In this document: positions 40,564 to 53,200 of the stretch, piece by piece
Layout: every line of letters begins with the position of its first letter
How positions within the stretch are numbered: position 1 is the first letter of the stretch
Source of the DNA: Linderina pennispora
Taxonomy: Eukaryota; Kickxellomycota; Kickxellomycetes; Kickxellales; Kickxellaceae
Direction of reading: 5' to 3'
Length of the DNA: 64,000 nucleotides
NCBI RefSeq assembly: GCF_002104995.1
Contig: NW_024468278.1
Location: 1 to 64,000, forward strand
Translations under genes and position numbers: made by a program
The notes under the pieces: generated by a model
The model's input: only the letters and a program-made list of their open reading frames with translations
Databases searched by the model: none
What the model was told of the DNA's origin: nothing

Positions 40564-42648
40564 CTACGTGTTGAGATATGTCAGCGACCGGAAGCGTTTC
40601 CGCAGCGACTTTGAGCCCACCAGCTTGCGTGCCCACTCAATGTACGAGTCAACAGAGAGATCATTGAGCCTGTAGACTGAAGAGAAGCGGTAGAGCGGCG
40701 CGAAGAATCTTTCGATGTTGGCAGCCTTGTTCAGCTTGTTCAGGTTGGCCCAGTATACGTCGTAGTCCAACAGAGTGCCTAACGAAAGCTTCTGCCACTG
40801 GCCATTGCTGGGAGTGCGGGCGTAGTAAAAGACGCGGAAGGCGGGGAAGTACTTGGGGATGATGCTGGGAGAGATGGTCGTGATGCTCAGGCGCGGGATA
40901 CGTGGCAGCACGAGCACACGCTCGAATTCCTTGAACAGGGTGTCGACAAAATCGCCAGGCAGAGCCATGCGCATGGTCAGATCGGTGGTGGGCCAGAGCT
41001 GGCCGTGCTCATTTTCGACGAACGACACCTCGGGGTCGTCCTCCATATCAGCCCAGTCGCGCTCGCCCTCTGTGTATGGTGCAATGGCAGCATCGGCTTG
41101 CTGATCGGCCGTGGTCTGGGCCGAGGTAGACTTGGCGCCATCGGTTGACCACACATCACGGATAAGCTTGCCAAAGTACCCTGATTCCTCGTCGATCTCC
41201 CTCTCCCACCATAGCCGCTGGTCCTTGACAGCAGCGGCAGGCTGCACAGTGGAGTTGACAAACTCCATCGGTGTGTTCGAGGTGATCCACTCGACTTCCT
41301 GGCCGACGAACGACCAGACGTCGACGTTGCTATGGCCATAGAGCTGGGCATGCACAATAGGCAGGTCGTATTCGTCGTCGCTGCTCTCACTGGGCTTGCG
41401 GTTGAGATTGTTGGTTGCACCGAGCGCTGGAGGCGGAACGACCTGTGTGACGGTGCGGGCGTAGCCATGGTAGCACGTGGGGCGGTAGTTGTCGCGGTTG
41501 GGTATTACATGGCCCATCAGAATCAGGTCGCGGTTGCGCTGGCGAGCCCGGCGGAGCTGGTAGCGGATCCACGCAAGTTGGGCCAGGCCTGGTGAGTCGT
41601 CGGCAGCGCAGCCGCCGACCTTGGCATTGGCGCGGTACCAGTAGATGGTATTGAGGCTCAGCACGGTGATGCCGCGGGGCTTGCGCACTGGCTTCTGTTT
41701 CTTGGGGGCTTTCTTGGGCTTTTTCATGCCGGCAATGCCAGCAGCAGCGCTGGTCTCGGCAGCTGGAGGATTTTCCCCAACCTGGTCGTCGGGCACCGAG
41801 TCGCCATAGTCGACGACGTCCTTGGCAAAGTAGCCGCCGTAGCGGAAGGTGCGCATCTGGTCGTCGGGGATAAAGCCGTGCCATGCCTTGCTCAGCTGAC
41901 GGTACGTCAGGCGAGCGCGCTTGTGGCCTGGGCTCGGCAGCTCGTTGTGCGGGCTGATGTCGTTGTTGCCGATGTTGGGGACCACGGGGATGGCCGGGAA
42001 GGCGTAGCGCATGGCGTCAGCGGTAATGTAGTTCTGCTCCACGATCTCCTCAAAGGTGCGAGGGATCTCGGCGTCGCTGTCGTGGCGGCCACTGTCGCCG
42101 GTCCAGATTACAAAGTCGAGCCTGCTGGCCCAGTTTGCGCGCAGGTACTCGGCGGTTGCATTGACCAGCGCCACAGGCGAATCGCACTTTGCCTCTGGGA
42201 TTCCAAAGGGCCCCGTGTGGCCGTGGCCGTCGCGGTCGAATCGCTTCCATTGCTTGCTGCTGGAGTCGGCAATGCCGTCGTCCATCACGCGTAGGCTGTG
42301 GCGGGGGGAGCTCTTGCTGCTCGATGGCGGCTTGCGGTGGCAGCTCGAGTATGTGGTGGATCCAGGCCGGTAGTAGGGGTCGACGTGTAGATCTGTGATG
42401 TGCAAAAACCGGCCGACGCTCGAGCTGTTGAGCTGTGTTTCCGTGTTCGGCGGGCGATCGCTGGTGCTATCAAACAGCGCTATGAACCCGAGCGCAACAA
42501 TTGCCAGCGCTGCCAGAGCCGTGATGGCAAGCACCATCCAGACGCCATGGTTGGTAGACGAAGGCAGCTGCTTTTTTCTGCTGCGCGCTGGAGGGCTATG
42601 CTGGGTAAGCAGCGGCGTGCTTTCGTGCGCCTGTGAGCTGCCAGTCAT
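40564..42648 (-). CDS. PPN1: Endopolyphosphatase, vacuolar (Ppn1-like)
   Basis: A type II membrane protein of 694 residues from the Met at 42648: a short cytoplasmic N-terminus (STPLLTQ, similar to vacuolar sorting signals), one transmembrane helix at about 35-60, then a calcineurin-like metallophosphatase domain. The metal and catalytic motifs appear in order: HITDLHVDPYY (Asp86, His88), WTGDSGRHD (Asp185), GNND (227-230), GHVIPNRDNYRPTCYHGY and HAQLYGHSNVD. These are specific for the Ppn1 endopolyphosphatase family, which cuts long polyphosphate chains in the vacuole. A Lys/Pro insert (KKPKKAPKKQKPVRK) and an acidic region lie within the domain. The open frame upstream of 42648 is leader sequence. 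Complete and unbroken. Confidence 0.88.
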   Translation of the reverse strand: MTGSSQAHESTPLLTQHSPPARSRKKQLPSSTNHGVWMVLAITALAALAIVALGFIALFDSTSDRPPNTETQLNSSSVGRFLHITDLHVDPYYRPGSTTYSSCHRKPPSSSKSSPRHSLRVMDDGIADSSSKQWKRFDRDGHGHTGPFGIPEAKCDSPVALVNATAEYLRANWASRLDFVIWTGDSGRHDSDAEIPRTFEEIVEQNYITADAMRYAFPAIPVVPNIGNNDISPHNELPSPGHKRARLTYRQLSKAWHGFIPDDQMRTFRYGGYFAKDVVDYGDSVPDDQVGENPPAAETSAAAGIAGMKKPKKAPKKQKPVRKPRGITVLSLNTIYWYRANAKVGGCAADDSPGLAQLAWIRYQLRRARQRNRDLILMGHVIPNRDNYRPTCYHGYARTVTQVVPPPALGATNNLNRKPSESSDDEYDLPIVHAQLYGHSNVDVWSFVGQEVEWITSNTPMEFVNSTVQPAAAVKDQRLWWEREIDEESGYFGKLIRDVWSTDGAKSTSAQTTADQQADAAIAPYTEGERDWADMEDDPEVSFVENEHGQLWPTTDLTMRMALPGDFVDTLFKEFERVLVLPRIPRLSITTISPSIIPKYFPAFRVFYYARTPSNGQWQKLSLGTLLDYDVYWANLNKLNKAANIERFFAPLYRFSSVYRLNDLSVDSYIEWARKLVGSKSLRKRFRSLTYLNT

Positions 42649-43334
42649 TCCGCGAATGAAAGAAAAAAAAAGAGGGAAACCGTGTGCCGCTAGGAGTACC
42701 GCAGGTATCGGAGGATAATGAACGACAAGGAGAAACAAAAGGGATTGCGAGTGCCAGGAGAGAGGAAAGGGGCGTGTTGTTGGGAAGCGGTGGGGCAGGG
42801 CGCCTAGGCCTACATATATGGAAAGTGGACAGCGGCAGCACAGGCTAACATTGATAGGCTTCCGAGTAAGACAGTGAGGCGGAAGGCTGGAGAAGCAAAG
42901 TGGGTATAAAACAATGCGGCGGCGGCCGTCAATGGCAGCCGGGGACGGGTAGGCCACTGCGATTCCCGCGTTTAACTGACCAGTCGCGCAATATTGCTGT
43001 GGCACGCCCAGTGCGCCAGTGGCCGAGATGTGCTGAGGAAAAATATCTTTTGGAATACGAAAATAATGTGGACGAGTGACCAGGGGGCAGCACCATCTGC
43101 GAGTCAGATGCCGGGTAGGTGTTTCACTGTAGCCGGCTGCGGGCCAGTGGGGCGGGGCTGATGGGGGACAGGGAAAGCAAATCGCGCCCCCTCCTTTCCT
43201 TGACGTCAGAGCGCCTCCGGACACCGTCGTGGCAAGTGTATGTGCAGAGATGCGAGGTAGAGGTCACATTTAGTCTAGCAGTCACATGGGGCTCCAAAAA
43301 AATTGGCTGGTGCGAGAAATCGAAAAGCCGCAAG
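42649..43334. other. Intergenic, promoter side of endopolyphosphatase
   Basis: The upstream region of the PPN1-like gene; an open but non-coding frame runs through it. Confidence 0.4.
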
Positions 43335-45044
43335 TCACTCTGACTCCTTGATGCCGAGCTTGCGCTTCAGCCGGCGCACATCTTCGTCGACAGCCGCCAG
43401 CTTGCCAGCAATGGCCATAAACGAGTCGTTCTGGTACTGGATGACGTCAGATACTGCCTTCGGTGTTGGCCGCTGCTGCTGCGATCCTGCCTGGGCATCA
43501 GCCGAGCCTTGCAGCGACGCGCTGGACGCCAGCGATGCCGACACGTGGTGCTCAAGTTGGCCAAGACGCTCGGTCAGCACCTCGGCCGATGCCTCGACGC
43601 GCGACAGCCACGCCCAGAAGTAGTCGCTGGCAATCTGCGAGTGCACTCCCGAGATGCGGATACGCCGGACTGCCTCCTCCGGCGAGGTCGTCGTGCCTGC
43701 GCCAGGCTTGCCAGCGGCAATGGCAGCGGCTGTGGCCATGGCAGCAGCGCTGTCCTTGTCCAGCCCCTGCTGCAGCAGACTCAGCACCGACGGGACTTGG
43801 CCAGGCTTGCTGCGCATGGCCAGCATCGCCCGCTGGCGAGACGCCATCTGCATCGGCGTCAGGCCGCCCTGCGACCACGACCCGTCGTCGGTGGCATGGG
43901 CGACTAGATTCGCTGCCTTCTCGGCATGCTTGACATCAAAGTTCACCCGTGTCTTGGCCTCGTCGACGCGCTCACGGTCGCCCTTCAGCGTCATTTTCAC
44001 CACAGACAGCTCCTGCATCAGGCGTTGCACCGTGCGCGATATATCTTTAAGCCCCTCCTCAGTGTCGCTAACTACAATGCCCTCGCCAATCTGAACCTGC
44101 ACCTGCTTGTGCTGCTCGATCTCCTCCAGCAGCTTTTGCATATCCTTGGGCAAGTCAACAAACTTTGTCTTTTTCGTAATGGCTGCAGGTGCAGGTGCAG
44201 GTGCAGTGGCAGTGGCAGCCACAGCAGCCCCAGCCCCAATAGCAGCGGCAGCACTCGACCCAAACGCCGGGGCTGCCGCTGGCGTCTTGCTACCAAAAAG
44301 TCCTCCGCCTAAACCTGCCGTGGCTGTTGCTGCTGTCGATGAAGATCCAAATAGCCCGCCGCCCGTAGTGCTAGTTGATACAGGCGCAGTGCTGGTTGAT
44401 CCAAACAGCCCTCCTCCACCAGTGGACGTCGCCGCTTTGCTTGACCCGAATAACCCACCTCCAGCAGTTGAGGTAGCAGGTGCTGCGCTAGACCCAAACA
44501 AGCCTGTACCAGGAGTCGATGTAGCAGTGGCACTAGAACCAAACAGACCTGTACCAGCAGCCGAGGTAGCAGGTGCTGCGCTAGACCCAAACAGACCACC
44601 TGCTGGTGTCGATGTTGCAGTGGTACTAGATCCAAACAGGCCAGTGCCAGCAGCTGAGGCAGCAGGTGCTGTGCTAGAGCCAAACAGGCCACCTGCTGGT
44701 GTCGATGTTGCAGTAGTGCTAGAACCAAACAGGCCGCTGCCCCCAGTCACCGCCGCCGCTGTGCTGCTCCCGCCAAACAAACCGCCGCCGCTTGTGGTTG
44801 TAGCAGCAGGCGTAGTAGTGGTGCCAAACAGACCGCCTGTAGCCGTGGGGTTTGCAGGGCTGTTTGAGCCAAACAAGCTGACACCTGAAGTGCTGCTGGC
44901 TGCTGCTGGGGCAGAGCCAAAGAGCCCGCCACCGCCAGTGCCCGCTGTCGTGCTGGTGCTATTGTTACTGGCCGCATTTCCAAACGGCGATGCTCCAAAA
45001 GTCGGAGCGCCTGTTGCAGACGATCCAAAGGACCCAAAGGACAT
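43335..45044 (-). CDS. NUP49: FG-nucleoporin Nup49/Nup58-like
   Basis: A 569-residue nucleoporin. The N-terminal half is an FG domain with many GLFGSS and GGGLFGS repeats, which fill the pore channel and bind transport receptors. From about residue 285 the coiled-coil region begins (FVDLPKDMQKLLEEIEQHK), which is the Nup58/Nup49 signature. It continues through ISRTVQRLMQELSVVKM and a helical C-terminus ending VDEDVRRLKRKLG. In the pore it would form the central channel trimer with Nsp1/Nup62 and Nup57/Nup54. Start taken at 45044 (MSFGSFGSS); the earlier in-frame Met has no FG character. It is head to head with PAC1. The long plus-strand ORF over it is a shadow of the repeats. Confidence 0.82.
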   Translation of the reverse strand: MSFGSFGSSATGAPTFGASPFGNAASNNSTSTTAGTGGGGLFGSAPAAASSTSGVSLFGSNSPANPTATGGLFGTTTTPAATTTSGGGLFGGSSTAAAVTGGSGLFGSSTTATSTPAGGLFGSSTAPAASAAGTGLFGSSTTATSTPAGGLFGSSAAPATSAAGTGLFGSSATATSTPGTGLFGSSAAPATSTAGGGLFGSSKAATSTGGGGLFGSTSTAPVSTSTTGGGLFGSSSTAATATAGLGGGLFGSKTPAAAPAFGSSAAAAIGAGAAVAATATAPAPAPAAITKKTKFVDLPKDMQKLLEEIEQHKQVQVQIGEGIVVSDTEEGLKDISRTVQRLMQELSVVKMTLKGDRERVDEAKTRVNFDVKHAEKAANLVAHATDDGSWSQGGLTPMQMASRQRAMLAMRSKPGQVPSVLSLLQQGLDKDSAAAMATAAAIAAGKPGAGTTTSPEEAVRRIRISGVHSQIASDYFWAWLSRVEASAEVLTERLGQLEHHVSASLASSASLQGSADAQAGSQQQRPTPKAVSDVIQYQNDSFMAIAGKLAAVDEDVRRLKRKLGIKESE

Positions 45045-45480
45045 TGTCAGAATATATAAATCAGCTAGTGTGTCGAGGTGTGTGCAGCGATTCAGCAGAG
45101 GCGAGGAAACACGAAAACACAAGCCAGGCTTTGCGCTTCACCTTTGCAAAAAAAAAGTACGTGTTGCTATTCAATGCAGTGATTACGCGATCAGCCCTAG
45201 CCGATCAGCGGGCACTCTGGCTGGAGCTTCAAGCTCGTAGAAAAAAGTTCGCCTAGGCGCGAGTCTATCGCTGGTAGTCTTCCACTTCTCGCCTGCACAG
45301 CTTCAACTCTTAGTGTTTCTTTTACTTCTCGCATTTCGCCTTGCCTGGCTAGTAATCCCGCTGGTGCCCTCTTTTTCTGCTTCATTCAGGCTGCCTGTGT
45401 TTTCCAGCCATTTCATTTCACATCCACGCACGCATTCACCGGTTTCTACACTACCCCTAATTCAACACACTGCTCCGCCA
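45045..45480. promoter_or_regulatory. Bidirectional promoter region NUP49/PAC1
   Basis: A 436-bp shared upstream region of two divergent housekeeping genes, pyrimidine-rich on the PAC1 side. No clear TATA box. Confidence 0.4.
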
Positions 45481-46901
45481 ATGGCTTCCACCACTGAGCA
45501 TGTCCTGCCAGAGAGGCAAAAGAAGGAGTTGTAAGTATCGTGAGCCCAGAGGGGTGCGTATGGAGAACAGCCGTCACCATTGACTGCCCGCTAATCCCCC
45601 GCTGCTGCCCCCCACCGCGCATATATAGACAAAAGGCCATTCTCGATTTCATGCATACGCAGGGCTACACGGAGAGCCTGGCCGTGTTTGCTAAGGAAAC
45701 GGGCAACGAGGGCTTCGTGGCAGACCCCAAGGACAGACACCACAACCTGCTGCCGAAAAAGTGGACGTCGGTGATCCGACTGCAAAAGAAGATCATGGAG
45801 CTGGAGTCGAAAATGTCGAAGCTACAGGAGGAGATCCGCTCTGGCGCCATCCGGCGGCCAGCCAAAACAAACGAGTGGCTGCCACGACCGCCGGCCCGCA
45901 CACAGCTGACGCAGCATCGAGCGCCAGTCACACGTGTGCGCTTCCACCCGCAGTATCCGGTGCTGGCCACGGCCTCGGAGGACATGACCGTGAAGCTGTG
46001 GGACGCCGAGTCGGGCGATTTTGAGCGGACCCTCAAGGGCCACACCAAAGCCGTCCAGGATCTGGCCTTCGATGCAAAGGGCGCAGTGCTGGTCACGTGC
46101 TCGGCCGACCTGACGCTGCGCGTGTGGGACATCGCCGACGACTACAAGTGCGTGCGCACACTGCATGGCCATGACCACTGCGTGTCGGCCGTGTGCTTCC
46201 TGGGCGCTGATAAGATAGTCTCTGCGTCGCGCGACAAGACGGTTAAGATCTGGGAGCTGTCCACAGGCTACTGCATCAAGACGCTGACCGGCCACGCCGA
46301 GTGGGTGCGGTACGTCGCTGCCAGCGAAGACGCGAAGCTGCTGTGTACCGCGTCCAACGACCAGAGCGTACGCGTATGGGACGCCGGCTCGGGCGAGTGC
46401 AAGATGGACATGCGTGGCCACGAGAATGTGGTGGAGATTGCGCGGTTTGCGCCTGTCAGCGCCTACGTCTGCCTGCGGAAGCTGGCTGGGCTGCCGCCAG
46501 TCAAAGCCACGCATGCACCCGCAGCAGCAGCCGTAAATGGCACGAGTGGGACCGCAAATGGCGTTCCGCCAAACCCAGCCAACGCCCCCGGTCTGTTTGT
46601 TATGAGCGCAGCGCGTGACAAGACTCTTCGGCTGTGGGACTCAACCTCTGGGCAGCTGCTGCATACGTTTGTTGGCCACGACGACTGGGTGCGCGACTTT
46701 GTCTTCCACCCATCGGGCAAGGTCATGATCTCCGTATCCGACGATAAAACAATGCGCATCTGGGATTTGGCCACGGGTCGCTGCGCAAAGACGATCGAGA
46801 GCGCATCGCACTTTGTCACCTGCGTCGATTTCAGCGTAGTCAGTCCCTTGGTAGCGACAGGGTCGGTAAACACGGAGGTTTCGCTGTGGGAGTGTCGGTG
46901 A
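45481..46901 (+). CDS. PAC1: LIS1/PAC1 nuclear distribution protein, two exons
   Basis: Exon 1 is 45481-45530 and exon 2 is 45629-46901. The join gives KKELQKAILDFM, the expected LisH helix, and a product of 440 residues, the usual length. A short coiled coil (about 60-88, LQKKIMELESKMSKLQEEI) and a seven-bladed WD40 propeller follow, with typical GHT, LWD and IWE ends such as DKTVKIWELSTGYCIKTLTGH. PAC1 dimerises and binds the dynein motor and NudE/Ndl1, controlling nuclear migration. A low-complexity insert (HAPAAAAVNGTSGTANG) separates two blades, as in other fungal PAC1 proteins. The exon join restores a perfect LisH, so the gene model is firm. Confidence 0.93.
45531..45628 (+). other. 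Intron 1 of PAC1
   Basis: A 98-bp intron with GTAAGT at the donor and ATATATAG at the acceptor. Removing it joins the two halves of a Leu codon inside the LisH domain. Confidence 0.9.
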
Positions 46902-47214
46902 GTCCAATCTTCAAGAACAGCTCTTAATAAAGCGCCATGCCGTTATTTGCGCGGATTGCCCGGTATGTGCAGGACAGAAGTCGCGTACTTTGAATCATAC
47001 TGACTCCCGCCTAAAAAACCCAGAGCCTAAAATGGATGTACATGTGGCGTAGCCCACTCTGCAGCCAGCAAAGGTCGCATGGCACTAAAAAATATTTTTT
47101 CCTTTCTTCAACCTGCATTTTGACCTACCACCGAGAATCGTGCTTTTTTCTTCGTTCCCCCCCCCCCATTGGCTTTATATTGCTCTGAAGCAGCTCGCGC
47201 ATACCAGAACAGAA
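46902..47214. other. Intergenic, no gene seen
   Basis: The 3' region of PAC1 and the leader of the SNF2-like gene. Confidence 0.4.
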
Positions 47215-50200
47215 ATGGCCGACGCCTTGGCCAACATGGACCCACAGCACTGGTCAGTAGCCGACGTTACACGCTGGCTACGCTCTCGTGAAGCTAGCAA
47301 CCACATTGCAGGCATGTCAGAAGGTAAGCCCTCTATACTCGACCTGGAACAGTGCCCTAGCGGTCAAATGCGCGAATGCAAACGAGTTTCTGCGGACAAT
47401 TAGTACGGAGGCTAATTACGACCCTTAATTGTGTAGCCGAGTCACTGGCGGAGAATGGTGCTGGCAGTTGGCCGCGGTTGGAGCGCCCCTCGCTGGACGC
47501 TTTACAAGAAGGAGCCGACTTCACCGAGGATTTGGCGCAACAGATTATCAACTGCGTCAGAAAACCAGGCATAGGTTCGGACCTGGTATCCATTCAGCGA
47601 GAGATCCTTGAGCAGGGACTATGGATGGCCCGCAGCCACCGCACAATCAACACCATGCAAATGCGCCCGCTGGGATCCCGCGTGCGGCCAAAGAGAAGCA
47701 CCCTGCTTTCGTACAGCCGATTCGGTACTGGATATTTACAGTGGCCTGAGACCACGGGCGCACTCGAAGACATGCACGAGGGCCCGGACAGAAGCAGCTC
47801 TGAGTCAACACCAGATGCACAAGCATCCCGTAGCGCGTCTCCAGATGGATTTGTTGAAGGCAGCCAGATTAACTTCAGCCAGAGGGAACATGCGCTACCC
47901 ATGGATCTAGCCGGGCCTACTGAGACGCTGGTAGAAATATCTGCCCATGTGGAGATAACAAATGAGCGCTCTGCTGAGCCTGCCGATACCGGTGCTACCG
48001 GATCTGGAGTTATCGAGTCTACAGAGCCCGTGGAGATGGAAGTGGTGGTGATCTCTGATGATGAGAGCGAAAAATCGGATGTTGAGCTTATGGAGATCGA
48101 CGAGAACGCCTCCGTTGAGTCAGGAGGACAGACAGTGGCAGGTCGGCTGGATCCACCTCAATCGGATTCTGTACACCACAGCCTGAGTGAGTCTGGCGCA
48201 GGTGTATCAACACAAAAGCAACCTCTGCCATGCTCTGGTAATCCAACCCAGAGCACGCCCAGTGAATGCATGGCCGGTGGAGGACAGGCTGCATCTAACT
48301 CTAACCATCCATCCTCAGCTGCAATAGCTTTGGATCGTGCTGAGCAAGCGCAGCTCTTGGCAGAGTCTCCTGATCGAGAACAGTCTAGTAGCGGCGTTGA
48401 CGTACGTTCGGATGTTGTCAGCCAACACCATGCGTCACATACACTAGTGCATGATAGTCCAGCAGGGATGCCTATGCCAGTGGCCGCGGAGCCCGAACAG
48501 CAGCCAAGCTCTTCTCTGAGTGTAGGCGACTCTGAGCCAGTTCTTGCTGTCGATGACACTGGTAGACCGGACCAGCCTTCGCCAGCTGGGCATGAGCTGC
48601 CACCGACTACAGACGCTGGGGTGGACACTACTTCTGACCCAGCCAGCCCGGAGCCTACTGAGCCGCTATTGGAAAGCTCTTCGCCTATTATCCACACGAA
48701 TGCAGATAATCCAACACCAACCGTGGTCAGCGGGGTTACTAACCAGGGCCTTGAGCAGCCTGCAGTATCTGACTCGGAGACCCACGCTTCTGAGCTAGCA
48801 ATGGATACTGAGGCAAGGTGGACACCTATGCCTGCTCAGTCGCTGAACATTGGAAAGGCGCTGTATCTGCAACTCTACGATGATAGCTCTGGCTCTGACA
48901 CCGAATCTGAACCTGGGACCCCACCTCGATCTATTGCTTCACCAGCACTAGCAGTGGACACCACACCCGAAGTGAACATTGACACCACATCTGAAGTGGA
49001 TATAGACATTTCTTTGTCGTCGGATAGTGATGAGAAGATGCAGGCAGCAGGTAGCGGAGATGGTTCCGAACTGCCAAAGTCGCCAGCACAGCCAGGTACG
49101 CCTGACGTACCAGCAGCAGTGGCGCCAAAGGCAAAGAAACGCATATTGCCTACCCTTGTCACCAAGGATGTGCCACAGTTGGCAACTGGCAACCTGGTCG
49201 ACTCTGACCCGCTCATATCTGACCAGGGGCGTGCGTGCCCACATCTGCCCCGTGAGAAGGTCTGTGCTGCACTCGAGTCGGCCTTTGTAAACACCCCGGC
49301 TGCCAGGCTATTTACCCGTTCGCGACAGCCTCGTTTTCCGCCCAACGTTGAAGCTGCGCCAGGCAAGTTCAGCTCGCTTTACGCCGACAAGGATCTGGAT
49401 GCATTCTGGTTTCGACGCTTTTCGGCAGAGACCCTGAGGAAATGGGCCCTTTCTAAGCGCCTGCAGCTGCGGACGTCGATGGAGCAAGTCCAGCAATGGC
49501 ATTGGCGGTATATGGAGGCACGCATGGGTAATATATACAGCAGTGCAGGCAGCGATGGGCTGGCGGCGACAGATGGTGAGGCTGATCCTATTCTCCCTGT
49601 ATACGGTGAGTCTGGTTCAGAAGCCGAAGAATCAGACATGCAAGCCCGGCAGATTGAACACGAGGTGCGGGAGGAGCAGGCGCAGTTGGCAAGGTTGAAT
49701 GAAACCAGGAAATGCCAAGCCGCGCGAGTGAGCAAGCTCATTGACCGTGCGATCGGGTCATTCATGCACGACTGGGATTGCAAAGAAATCCACTCTCTCT
49801 CGATCCAGGGGCATAGGCTGTGGGGCCAATACATTAACCTGCGCGACAAGTTGGAAAAAGACCTGGAAGACTTGCGCTCCCGGCGTCTCCCCAAACTGCG
49901 CAAAACATACATTGATAGCGGCACGACTGGCGAAAAGGCGCTACTGAAGCTGTGCGAGGGCATGCGGCCAACCGTCTACTCGATTAAGGAGAAGGAATGG
50001 CTGCTCGTCCTAACATCGCTTCCCAACGCTCCCCGGAGGCTGAAGCCAACTCGGCGTCCATCGACTGAAGCCCGCCTGGCAAAAGCAAAGCGGAGACGAC
50101 TCGCCAAAAGCGCACAGATATCTGCCGCGGGTGCGGTGCGGGTGCGGATGCAGATGCAGATGTGGATGCGGATGCAGATGTGGATGCGGGTACTACTAGC

Positions 50201-53200
50201 GATGACATGAACGACTTTATTGACGACTCAGCGGACAGGATGGACTGTGATATGACCACGGAGCATGATGGCAATGCACCACAGGCGGATGATCCGCAGC
50301 TCGCGCCATCCACCCACACGTGGCAGAGAGGACCGAATCGGTGGCAAAGGCATGTTCGCACAGCGCAGCGGGATGCGGATATCAGTCAGAGCTGTCAGCC
50401 GCTTTGCACAGACAAACCGAGTTGCGATGGCTAATGGACAGGTGGCCCAAAGCGCTCGAAGCTTGTCAGCAGCCGAAATCCTAGCCAAAATCAAGCAGGC
50501 AAAGCAGCCGACTTACACCGAAGAGGAGACGCAGCCAGAGATCAGCCACGTGGAACTACACAGCTTCGTGCGCTCGCATCTGGCAACAGACACCTATGAC
50601 GCCATATCATACTACATAAGGCAGATGGCGATGGGTGAGCCAGTCTCCGGTGTCAATCAGTGAATCAGGGTCTGCAAGCGGCATGGCTGACATGCGGATG
50701 GCCCTGCGTCTCTGGGCTGAGTTCCTGTCCTGGCTGAACAGGCAGCAGCCGGAAATTGTGGTTGCATACCCGGATGCAGCTGCCTGTCAGAGCGCCAAGG
50801 CTCAGCTATCAGCAATCATCGAGCAGCAGATTCCGAGAGACCACGACTGCTCAAAGGTCTGCAAGGGCCTTGCCGGTGATGTTGAGATCACTGGCACGGG
50901 GACCATGCGTCAGCCAAATACCACAGACAGCACCAATCCCAGATGCGATTTCGTCCACTGACAATCCGTTGGAGCTGGTGGTCTCCTGCCGTACTACCCC
51001 CGGAGCTGTGCTTGCTATGCGTGATGGCGGGGTAGCCAGACGCGCGGCATTCGGTATGTTCTACAGCTGGCTGGATAGATTGTTGCAAAACTGGGGCCGC
51101 TATGTGACAAAGGACCAGCGAACGGCTATCGGTGAAGACTCGATCCCTGGCAGCCCCTGGTAGTAGAGGTTAGCAGCAGCGATGGCGATGGCGATGGCGA
51201 TGGTGATGGTGATGGTGAGTCTACCAATTCTGCTGCAAGGCGCAAAGCGGCGGCCAATGATGCCGCGAAGAACCAAGACGCAATCGATGCGTCTAGCACC
51301 ATCGAGGTGTCAGCTAGCGAAAGCGACATCGCCATCGTGGCCAACTACCTGCCACAGCAACCAAACCCCGCACCAGTCGTAGCATCAAGCCGATTCGTGA
51401 CGAGAACCCCGAGGTGCTCGAGCTTCGGAACAACCAGATGCTTAAAGAGCAGGCAATCCGCAGGCGCATTGCGAAAGTAAACAGGGAGAACAGATTCGCC
51501 AATTCCAGACTATTATCAAGCACTGGGAGCGGAGACACCAGATCGCCTTCAGAGGCGTACTCCCTGCTGACGTCGGATCCATCGTCGATAGATGTCGACT
51601 CCATTGGCAAACCCATCCTGATTAACCCTGGCCATGATGAGAATGAGAGCGACGTTATGATTCCTGGATTTTTGGCTAGCCACCTTAAGAGCCATCAGAT
51701 CGAGGGTGTGCGATTCATGTGGAAGCAGACGGTCATGCTCAGCGAACATTCGGAGGAAAAAGCTGAATCAACAGTCTGATCCCCGCCGCCTATCGTGTGT
51801 GCAGCATGGCTGCGTGCTGGCGCATTCGATGGGTCTAGGAAAGACCCTGCAGACGATTTCATTCGTTTACACTATGCTCGATGCAATTGACCGACAGTGC
51901 AAAGACTTTGCGGGCTCGACCTTTGCGGCACGCCGGGTTCTGATCTTGTGCCCACCGACAGTGCAGGCTAATTGGACTCTCGAATTTCTGAAATGGACCG
52001 GAGTCGCTGAGTATTCCTCGCCCATTGTCGAAAGGGTCGATACACCGATTCTGCCAGCACCATTTGAGCTACCGCCAGATGGGATCCTGGCCGGCGACGC
52101 CAGGCTCAAGCATCTTAAGCTCCTGGCCAAGGTACGCGAGCGTGCTAAAACTGTCATAACTCAGGTGATCAACTTTGGACTACAGAAGCTCATCAGCAGT
52201 CGAATCAAAGCCCTGAGGTCGTGGCACGAGCGAGGCGGCGTCATGGTCATGGGCTACTCGTCATTCCGCGACGTTATGCAGATCGCATCGGGCGAGCATG
52301 GCAACATCAACAGCGGCTGGGAAGATTTTGTGCCGGATATCCGACTGTGGATGCTGGACCATGGTCCGAGCCTGATTATTGCAGATGAGGGACACAATAT
52401 CAAAAATCCATCCACACGGATTTCTACTATGGCCAATCTTCTTCGGTCAAAGTCGCGCGTCTGTCTAACAGGCTATCCGCTGCAGAATAATCTCGAGGAA
52501 TATTGGACCATGGTCGATTTTTGCTACCCCAACTTCCTCAGCAACCTGAGCGACTTTCGCAATAGCTACATCAATCCGATCAAGAGCGGGCTTTACTCGG
52601 ACTCGGATGCTTCGGCCAAGCGGCTCAGCACGCTCCGGATGAAAGTATTGCAGAGATTACTTGTCCCGGTAGGTTGACCGACGCGACTCTAGTCTACTCT
52701 ACCATGTCCTGCCGCGCAAGGTCGAGTACATCATCTCATGCCCACTGGCTGATGTTCAACGCGAGCTCTATGTCAGCTACATAGAGCATTTCTGCAACAT
52801 GGCTACTGCCGACGACCGCAATCTGAACAAGGACCTCCTCCTCCATGGCTCTACCCTGACGACGATCTGCAACCACCCAGCAGTTTGCAAAGCAAAGTTG
52901 GCTTACCACCGCAAGCTGCTTTCAAGGAAAGATGCGAAACGCATAAAGCAGATCACGCTCATGGAGTTTGCAGAGGGCGATGACAGCGAAGTGGTTGATG
53001 TAGAAACGCTCAAGTCCACAGCCGATGAACGGTGGACTCGTGATATCTTTGAGAGGCATTCACAAATGGTCGAGCTGCAGGGAGCGCACCAGAGGATATC
53101 GGTCGAGGAGCTGCAATCGCCAACCTCTGAGTCTGAAGATGCTCATTTTGCTGGAGATTATAAGCAAGAGTGTCGCTTTAGGCGAGCGCGTGCTGGTATT

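Noticed and set aside
44107-45240. 377-codon plus-strand ORF over the nucleoporin
   Set aside because: A shadow of the FG repeats. The minus-strand frame has GLFG repeats and the Nup58 coiled coil.
50635-50668. Possible 34-bp GT-AG intron in the SNF2-like gene
   Set aside because: Too short for a normal intron, and removing one G of the GGG run gives an equally good reading. I count it as a frameshift.
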